From assembly GCA_964351195.1 (NCBI GenBank), contig CAYGNI010000029.1, positions 1 to 18,113 of the forward strand: a stretch of DNA of 18,113 bases. The letters run 5' to 3'. The notes beneath the pieces were generated by a model. That model was given only the letters and a program-made list of their open reading frames with translations. It had not been told where the DNA came from and did not search any database. The DNA is from TMED27 sp964351195. Its GTDB lineage: Bacteria > Pseudomonadota > Alphaproteobacteria > Micavibrionales > Micavibrionaceae. Shown piece by piece: positions 13,373 to 18,113 of the stretch. Position numbers and translations under genes: made by a program. Positions within the stretch are counted from its first letter, which is position 1. Every line of letters begins with the position of its first letter.

Positions 13373-13932
13373 TCACGAATATTAAGAAGTGCAGAATCAG
13401 CTACAGGACCTATAGCTCGAAGAGTATAATTAGGACCAAAAACCCCACGTTCTGTCGCATGTTTAATAAGACAAACACGTAATACGCGTTGAGCGCTGAC
13501 CACATCTTCAACACTAATATCATTAATTGCAGGACGGTCTATTTGATTAATTCTCTTAATTGCTTGGTTTGCAGAAGCTACCATATCCGCGGCAAGTAAT
13601 TCGTAAGTTAACTTACTTAACCATATTTTTTCATCTGGCAACATTGCATCGCCATAAAATCCATCTATAATCAGATCAAGAATATTAGTACCACCAGAAA
13701 TTTTCTCAAAAACAGCCTTTAAAGGGGAAACATTTACGCCTAATTCCGTTGCATTTGCCAGCAAACTAATTTGAGCAGCTCTTGGCAATGAATGCCTGAA
13801 AGCTTCATCAAAAACCTCATAAATCCATTCAATCCCTTGCTTGGAAAGCAATATGACTTCTTCGCCCCAATCACCTCCAAAGAGGGTCAAGTGAGAAACA
13901 TTAAGCCTTGCTAGACTCTGTTGTTCAGACAT
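13369..13932 (-). CDS. orphan hypothetical protein, AT-rich gene
   Basis: I do not recognise this protein. From the ATG at 13932 it is 187 residues, begins MSEQQSLARLNVSHLTLFGG and appears mainly helical, with no signal peptide, membrane segment or cysteine cluster; a central part reads GTNILDLIIDGFYGDAMLPD. Two similar helical pieces, AQISLLANATELGV and LRVCLIKHATERGV, may hint at a weak internal repeat. An ATG at 13962 would add MNFFYVKSFF; neither start has a good ribosome site, and a TATATT at 13972-13977 suggests a promoter close by. By eye it is about 37% GC, clearly below gcdH and hemB, suggesting recent acquisition. Its stop overlaps the gcdH stop. A long clean frame and sensible composition support it as real. 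Confidence 0.65.
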   Translation of the reverse strand: MSEQQSLARLNVSHLTLFGGDWGEEVILLSKQGIEWIYEVFDEAFRHSLPRAAQISLLANATELGVNVSPLKAVFEKISGGTNILDLIIDGFYGDAMLPDEKIWLSKLTYELLAADMVASANQAIKRINQIDRPAINDISVEDVVSAQRVLRVCLIKHATERGVFGPNYTLRAIGPVADSALLNIRD

Positions 13933-13987
13933 GAAAAAAGACTTCACATAAAAAAAGTTCATGTCAATTTAAATATAAAGTTTTTTT

Positions 13988-14449
13988 TTAAAAACTGCTG
14001 TAACCCTGCGTCTGGCTCGCCCAGAACCGCTCAAGCATCTTCATAGTAGAACTCAGCTCACGCAAACGCTCTTCCGTAATCTCCGTGCCGGCAATCTGTC
14101 CTTCATGACGGGCAAACATCTCTGAAATCATTGTGTTCAGCTCAGTCCCCTTCTCGGACAACTTCACGCGGATAGAACGCTTGTCATGCACGCTGCGCGC
14201 CTGAATCAAATACCCGTTCTCGACCATCTTCTTCACGTTATACGACACGTTAGAACCAAGGTAATACCCGCGAATGGTCAATTCCCCGACAGTCAATTCA
14301 TCCGCGCCAATATTGTGCAAAATCATGCTTTGCACGTTATTGATATCCTGAATGCCTTTTTTATCCAGCTCAACTTTCAAAACATCCAGAAAGTGGCGGT
14401 GCAACCGTTCAATCAATTGAATAGCTTCGTAATACGGTGTAGCTGTCAC
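13988..14449 (-). CDS. MarR-family winged-helix regulator, LdtR-like
   Basis: A 153-residue DNA-binding regulator. After a helical dimer part (AIQLIERLHRHFLDVLKVEL) come DINNVQSMILHNIGADELTV, the recognition region GELTIRGYYLGSNVSYNVKK and the wing KRSIRVKLSEKG, then C-terminal dimer helices. The GYYLGSNVSYN motif is, from memory, that of LdtR, the alphaproteobacterial MarR member studied in Liberibacter, which controls an L,D-transpeptidase gene; no such gene is nearby. Start: the frame opens at a TTG at 14464, but GGAG (inside that region) lies nine bases before a GTG at 14449, which is the better start. It is downstream of the hydrolase gene on the same strand with a 134-base gap, so probably has its own promoter. 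Confidence 0.88.
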   Translation of the reverse strand: MTATPYYEAIQLIERLHRHFLDVLKVELDKKGIQDINNVQSMILHNIGADELTVGELTIRGYYLGSNVSYNVKKMVENGYLIQARSVHDKRSIRVKLSEKGTELNTMISEMFARHEGQIAGTEITEERLRELSSTMKMLERFWASQTQGYSSF

Positions 14450-14474
14450 TGTGATAAACTCCAAAGAATGACTA

Positions 14475-14516
14475 ATTTAACGATTTAATACTGAAGACAT
14501 GCCCCCTTAAGGTCAA
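14475..14516 (-). promoter_or_regulatory. candidate promoter and possible operator of the marR gene
   Basis: On the minus strand TTGACC (14516-14511) is 17 bases from a weak CAGTAT (14493-14488). Directly downstream the six bases TTAAAT are repeated eight bases apart (14488-14483 and 14480-14475), where an autorepressor would be expected to bind. The -35 is good, the -10 poor. Confidence 0.25.
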
Positions 14517-14583
14517 GTCCGCAATATCAAACACATCATAATAGAGAAGAGAAGTTAACGAAACGTTTAATTTCCAAAGCCCC

Positions 14584-15672
14584 TTAAGCCGCAAAAATCT
14601 TAACGTCTGCAAGCAGATACCCGGTAGGCTTAAAGTAGCGATTAATATCAGCTTCAGACACCTGATTAAAGGTTTCAGGCTCCCATAACGGTGTTTTATC
14701 CTTTTGAATGAGAGCCGCACGAATCCCTTCATACAAATCCGGATACTCAATAAACCGCTGTGCCCGTAGGAAATCCTCTTCCATAACGCCGTCAAACTCA
14801 AGACCCTGACATACATCAAGATGGCGCAATGTCACACAAACACTCAGAGGCGACACTTTCGCAAAAAAATTAAAGGTTTCTTCCGCAAAAGAGCCCCCGG
14901 CCTTCCTGAGTTTCTCAAACATATCAGCCACATTTTGCGGCGCAAAAACATCAGCAATCACGGCCCCATACTTTCCAAAGACTTGAGCATCCGGACATGG
15001 CTTGGACAGCTTGTAACAGACAGACCCCGCATCGCCCCCCTGAGCAGACTCCAAAGCTTCAATCAGGCCACCATAATCATCAAGCTCCATATAAATATCC
15101 GCAAGATCCGCAGCTAGCATCTCCCCCGGACCAATATGCTGCCCGGTCAGTGCGAGATAACGCCCAAAATTCTCCGGCGCACGGTTTAAATGATACGCCG
15201 CCCCGACATCAGGGAAAAACCCGATAGCCACCTCTGGCATCGCAAAAACGGTCTTTTCGGTTGCTATACGGCTCTGACAATGCCCGGCAATCCCATATCC
15301 GCCGCCCATCGTTATACCGTTCATGAACGCTATCGTAGGCTTGGAATAATGGAAAATCTGTTTATTAAGCGAGTATTCTTCTGCAAAAAACACTCTTGGA
15401 ATACTCTGATCAACTTGCCCGCGTCTATACCCCATGCCCGAATTATAAAAGGACTTTACATCCCCGCCGGAACAAAAGGCACGATCACCATCACCCCTGA
15501 AGACAACACACTGAATTGTATCATCTTCCTCCCATTTTTTAAGAATGGCAGAAATCTCCCTAATCATCTCCAAAGAGAGAGCGTGAAGCGCCGCTGGACG
15601 ATTCAATATAATTTGCCCGACACCGTTGTTTTGAGAAAACACTATTTCAGAAGTGGGAAAACCTTGATTCAT
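14584..15672 (-). CDS. enoyl-CoA hydratase/isomerase family protein, 3-hydroxyisobutyryl-CoA hydrolase type
   Basis: Likely removes CoA from 3-hydroxyisobutyryl-CoA in valine breakdown. The 362-residue protein has a crotonase core with the oxyanion-hole glycines in CSGGDVKSFY (68-77) and GGGYGIAG (123-130), and MPEVAIGFFPDVGAAY with Glu147 and Asp155 as in HIBCH. The C-terminal part (FFAKVSPLSVCVTLRHLD, YEGIRAALIQKDKTPLWEPE) is the extension that separates hydrolases from plain enoyl-CoA hydratases. Start: the frame is open to 15924, but family similarity begins at the ATG at 15672 (MNQGFPTSEIVFSQN); the extension would be antisense to hemB. No ribosome site is visible. Only 20 bases separate it from the divergent hemB start. 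With gcdH it gives the region an amino-acid acyl-CoA catabolism flavour. Confidence 0.87.
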   Translation of the reverse strand: MNQGFPTSEIVFSQNNGVGQIILNRPAALHALSLEMIREISAILKKWEEDDTIQCVVFRGDGDRAFCSGGDVKSFYNSGMGYRRGQVDQSIPRVFFAEEYSLNKQIFHYSKPTIAFMNGITMGGGYGIAGHCQSRIATEKTVFAMPEVAIGFFPDVGAAYHLNRAPENFGRYLALTGQHIGPGEMLAADLADIYMELDDYGGLIEALESAQGGDAGSVCYKLSKPCPDAQVFGKYGAVIADVFAPQNVADMFEKLRKAGGSFAEETFNFFAKVSPLSVCVTLRHLDVCQGLEFDGVMEEDFLRAQRFIEYPDLYEGIRAALIQKDKTPLWEPETFNQVSEADINRYFKPTGYLLADVKIFAA

Positions 15673-15693
15673 ACGACACAAAATGGTTAAAAA
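15664..15693 (+). promoter_or_regulatory. weak candidate promoter for hemB, inside the opposite gene's start
   Basis: TTGATT (15664-15669) is followed by TAAAAA (15688-15693) at 18 bases, or TTAAAA at 17. Transcription would begin near 15699-15700, at the second in-frame ATG of hemB. It overlaps the first codons of the divergent hydrolase gene. Both hexamers are imperfect. Confidence 0.25.
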
Positions 15694-16766
15694 TGCAAAT
15701 GGCTCCCAAGGATACACCAAGAGACGCAAATATAACTGAGGATACGGACAGTTTCGTATCAGAGCAAGCCCAAAGCGGGAGTTTTCCAGCATTGCGCATG
15801 CGCAGACTGCGCACCCATGCCTGGCTTCGCGATATGGTTGAAGAACACCGCTTACATTCATCCGATCTAATCCTTCCGGTCTTCGTAACTGAAGGCCGCA
15901 ACGAAACAAGCCCGATCGCTTCAATGCCTGGCGTAAACCGCCAATCCATTGACTTGACGATTGAGCACATCAAAGAAGCCGCAGACCTCGGCATTCCCGC
16001 AATCGCGCTCTTCCCGGTGACAACTCCCGAAAAGAAAAACGAACGTGGCTCCGAAGCCACAAATCCGGACAACCTCATCTGCCGCACCATTCATGCCCTT
16101 AAATCAAGCATCCCCAATATCGGCATCATCACGGATGTTGCCCTAGACCCTTATACATCCCACGGCCATGACGGCGTGCTCTCTCCCGATGGCTATGTCA
16201 TCAACGATGAAACCATAGAAATCTTAAGCCGCCAGGCCCTAATTCAAGCACAAGCCGGTGCCGACATCATCGCCCCATCTGACATGATGGATGGGCGCAT
16301 CAAAGCCATTCGTAAAAAACTCGACGACAACAGCTTCCAAAACATAGCCATACTCTCATACGCCGCCAAATACGCATCGGCATTTTACGGTCCCTTCAGA
16401 GATGCCGTAAACTCCGGCGCCGCCCTTAAAGGCGATAAAAAGACCTATCAAATGAACCCCGCCAACACCGACGAAGCCCTGCGCGAAGTCGCCCTAGACA
16501 TCGCCGAAGGTACAGACATGATCATGGTCAAACCCGGCCTGCCCTATCTCGACATCATCCGCCGCATCAAACAAAGCTTTCACATGCCTACCTTCGCCTA
16601 CCACGTCAGCGGCGAATTCGCGATGCTCAAAGCCGCATCTGAAAACGGATGGCTCGATTACGATTCTTGCTTGATGGAAAGCTTATTAGCCTTTAAACGG
16701 GCGGGCTGTGATGGTATCCTTACTTATGGCGCAATCGACGCCGCAAAAATTCTGCGTAAAAAATAA
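15693..16766 (+). CDS. hemB: delta-aminolevulinic acid dehydratase (porphobilinogen synthase), Mg-type
   Basis: Condenses two 5-aminolevulinate molecules into porphobilinogen for haem synthesis. The 357-residue protein has the two active-site lysines, Lys226 in LSYAAKYASAFYG and Lys280 in MIMVKPGLPYLD, and APSDMMDGRI. The metal loop reads DVALDPYTSHGHDG: Asp and Ala stand where zinc enzymes have three cysteines, so it should use magnesium, as in Pseudomonas and plants. The family core starts at FPALRMRRLR (residue 31); residues 1-30 are a hydrophilic, Asp/Glu/Ser-rich extension. ATGs at 15693 and 15699 are both possible starts and neither has a ribosome site. The first lies 20 bases from the divergent hydrolase start. 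Confidence 0.96.
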   Translation: MQMAPKDTPRDANITEDTDSFVSEQAQSGSFPALRMRRLRTHAWLRDMVEEHRLHSSDLILPVFVTEGRNETSPIASMPGVNRQSIDLTIEHIKEAADLGIPAIALFPVTTPEKKNERGSEATNPDNLICRTIHALKSSIPNIGIITDVALDPYTSHGHDGVLSPDGYVINDETIEILSRQALIQAQAGADIIAPSDMMDGRIKAIRKKLDDNSFQNIAILSYAAKYASAFYGPFRDAVNSGAALKGDKKTYQMNPANTDEALREVALDIAEGTDMIMVKPGLPYLDIIRRIKQSFHMPTFAYHVSGEFAMLKAASENGWLDYDSCLMESLLAFKRAGCDGILTYGAIDAAKILRKK

Positions 16767-16856
16767 ACCACCTATCTTCACCGCTATAAGCCATTATTGT
16801 GGTAAGGTATTTCGTGGAAGTTAACCTCTTTACGAAGAATCTCACCCAAAAGCATC

Positions 16857-18113
16857 ATGGCATCCGCAGACACAATTAAAAAACAACGCGACCGCTTTTT
16901 AGCCTTCGCCTTCGCGTCGGCTGATTTATTCATCGAGGTTTCGTTCGAAGGCAACATTATTTATGCCCACGGCGCGGCCAAAGGCTTAACAGGGATCGAC
17001 GCAGACAGCCTGATGAAGAAAAACTGGCTCGACCTCTTTGCTGTGGCTGAACACCCAAAACTAACCGAACTTAAAGACAAAGCTTTAACAGGGGTGCGCT
17101 GCGGCCCCATCATTGTTGATCTCGACACAAAACTCAGCAACCGCAAAGGCATTATCACCGGCATCAAAATGCCCGACCAGGAAAATTTCTACCTCACCTT
17201 AAGCATCTCAAACATCATGATGGAAGAGGCAGTCGCCGCCTCCATCACCGACCGCGAAGAACTTCTGACAACAGGCTTCCAAGCCGGAGACGAAAAATTC
17301 GACGACAGCCAGTTCAACAGCGATGAGGTTAAAAAAAAAGAGGATGATTTTGACGACTCCTTCTACAATCAGGGCGAATTCAGAGACGAAGAATTCGACG
17401 ATTCTATCTACAATAAAGAAGAGTTTTATGACCAAGCCGAAAAAGCCTTCGAAACAGCTATTGAAAAAGGCATAGAAACCTCCGTCACCATCTTCGACTT
17501 TGGCCGAACAGAGAACATTTCTGAAGAAAACTGGGCCAATATGATTGGCCAGATTTCAGATTTGCTCAAAGAAGAATCCATCGGTGGAAACGCTGTGGGT
17601 GAACTACAGGGCGACAAATACTCCTTTATCCACGACAGCACAAAAGATACCCAGGAAATCGAACAAAAGATCACCGAAATCTCAAAAGAATTCGATCCGG
17701 ACGGTGACGGCATCGAAATTGAATCAAAAACAGTTGAAGCCGACCTCAAAGAACTCACCAGCAAAGAAGCCAGCCGTGCCCTGTATTATACACTCAGCGA
17801 GCTTGAGAAATCCGGCACGGATCTCGACATTGAGACATTAAGCGCAGGCCTCAAAACATACGTCGTCGAAAACACAACTAAAATTCAACAATTCAAAAAG
17901 ATGATAGAAGAAGGTGACTTCGACATTCATTTCCAACCCATCGTCAACCTAAAAACCCTCGAAGCCCAGCATTATGAAGTCTTGGCCCGTTTCAAAAAGG
18001 ACAATACACAAGAATGGGTTATGTTCGGCGAAGATATCGGCATGTCACCGCAATTCGACCTCGCAGTCGTCCAAAAAACAATGAACTTCATCCACTACAA
18101 GGCCGGCGTCACC
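16857..18113 (+). CDS. EAL-domain protein with PAS-like N-terminus and degenerate GGDEF, 3' end cut off
   Basis: Probable cyclic-di-GMP phosphodiesterase or c-di-GMP-binding relay. From the ATG at 16857, 419 codons are open to the window edge. Residues 10-120 resemble a PAS fold (FLAFAFASADLFIEVSFEGN, then a WLDLF piece typical of PAS). Residues 145-193 are a very acidic linker with three imperfect repeats: EKFDDSQFN, DDFDDSFYN, EEFDDSIYN. Residues 205-345 look like an eroded GGDEF domain, with GELQGDKYSFIHD in place of the active loop. The EAL domain starts at FDIHFQPIVNLKT (355); its signature glutamate is in EVLARF (374-379), so EVL replaces EAL. The rest of the catalytic residues lie outside the window. 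No ribosome site or membrane segment is seen. Confidence 0.82.
   Translation, partial: MASADTIKKQRDRFLAFAFASADLFIEVSFEGNIIYAHGAAKGLTGIDADSLMKKNWLDLFAVAEHPKLTELKDKALTGVRCGPIIVDLDTKLSNRKGIITGIKMPDQENFYLTLSISNIMMEEAVAASITDREELLTTGFQAGDEKFDDSQFNSDEVKKKEDDFDDSFYNQGEFRDEEFDDSIYNKEEFYDQAEKAFETAIEKGIETSVTIFDFGRTENISEENWANMIGQISDLLKEESIGGNAVGELQGDKYSFIHDSTKDTQEIEQKITEISKEFDPDGDGIEIESKTVEADLKELTSKEASRALYYTLSELEKSGTDLDIETLSAGLKTYVVENTTKIQQFKKMIEEGDFDIHFQPIVNLKTLEAQHYEVLARFKKDNTQEWVMFGEDIGMSPQFDLAVVQKTMNFIHYKAGVT

Noticed and set aside
15673..15924. 84-codon N-terminal extension of the hydrolase gene
   Set aside because: It would run antisense through the hemB start region, and crotonase-family similarity begins only after the ATG at 15672.
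1..18113. Search for CRISPR arrays, tRNA or rRNA genes, transposases, phage genes or a defence or toxin-antitoxin system
   Set aside because: No regularly spaced repeats, cloverleaf-like sequences or recognisable mobile or defence proteins were seen. The only tandem repeat is the two-copy nrdR duplication.

Overview
The window reads as a chromosomal segment of an alphaproteobacterium made almost entirely of housekeeping genes. Three things point there: a minus-strand series running rpiB - glyA - nrdR - ribD - ribE - ribH - nusB, a second minus-strand block with a mitochondrial-type ubiquinol-cytochrome c chaperone ahead of yceD, rpmF, plsX and fabH, and an alphaproteobacterial-type H+-pyrophosphatase. 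Base composition looks close to 50% GC, with one clearly AT-richer gene. I cannot fix the order or genus; a Micavibrio- or Rhodospirillales-like lineage would fit, but that is inference.

Layout. 1-3063 (minus): bc1-complex assembly chaperone, yceD, ribosomal protein L32, plsX and a partial fabH, i.e. ribosome and fatty-acid/phospholipid initiation genes. 3107-3571 (plus): a bamE-like outer-membrane lipoprotein, closed by a bidirectional terminator. 3640-5772 (minus): hppA, a proton-pumping pyrophosphatase. 6094-6570 (minus): a stand-alone FliL-like membrane protein with its own terminator. 6745-12141 (minus): a long run of closely packed genes (DUF6898-like, rpiB, glyA, nrdR, ribD, ribE, ribH, nusB) linking pentose phosphate, one-carbon, deoxyribonucleotide control, riboflavin synthesis and antitermination. 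12185-13372 (plus): glutaryl-CoA dehydrogenase. 13369-15672 (minus): an AT-rich orphan gene, a MarR/LdtR-like regulator and a 3-hydroxyisobutyryl-CoA hydrolase-like protein. 15693-16766 (plus): hemB. 16857 to the window end (plus): a partial EAL-domain protein.

I see no prophage, transposase, CRISPR array, rRNA or tRNA, and no convincing new multi-gene system. The most notable structures are local: (1) a perfect 259-bp tandem duplication that places a truncated nrdR copy between glyA and intact nrdR; (2) an approximately 82-bp palindromic repeat element between rpiB and glyA; (3) a 16-bp perfect palindrome over the rpiB start; (4) a type-II (RibH2-like) lumazine synthase in the riboflavin cluster, which lacks ribBA; (5) several starts with little or no Shine-Dalgarno sequence, including a 43-bp divergent spacer whose -10-like boxes lie six bases before both ATGs, suggesting leaderless mRNAs; (6) an EAL protein with acidic repeats and an eroded GGDEF-like region.
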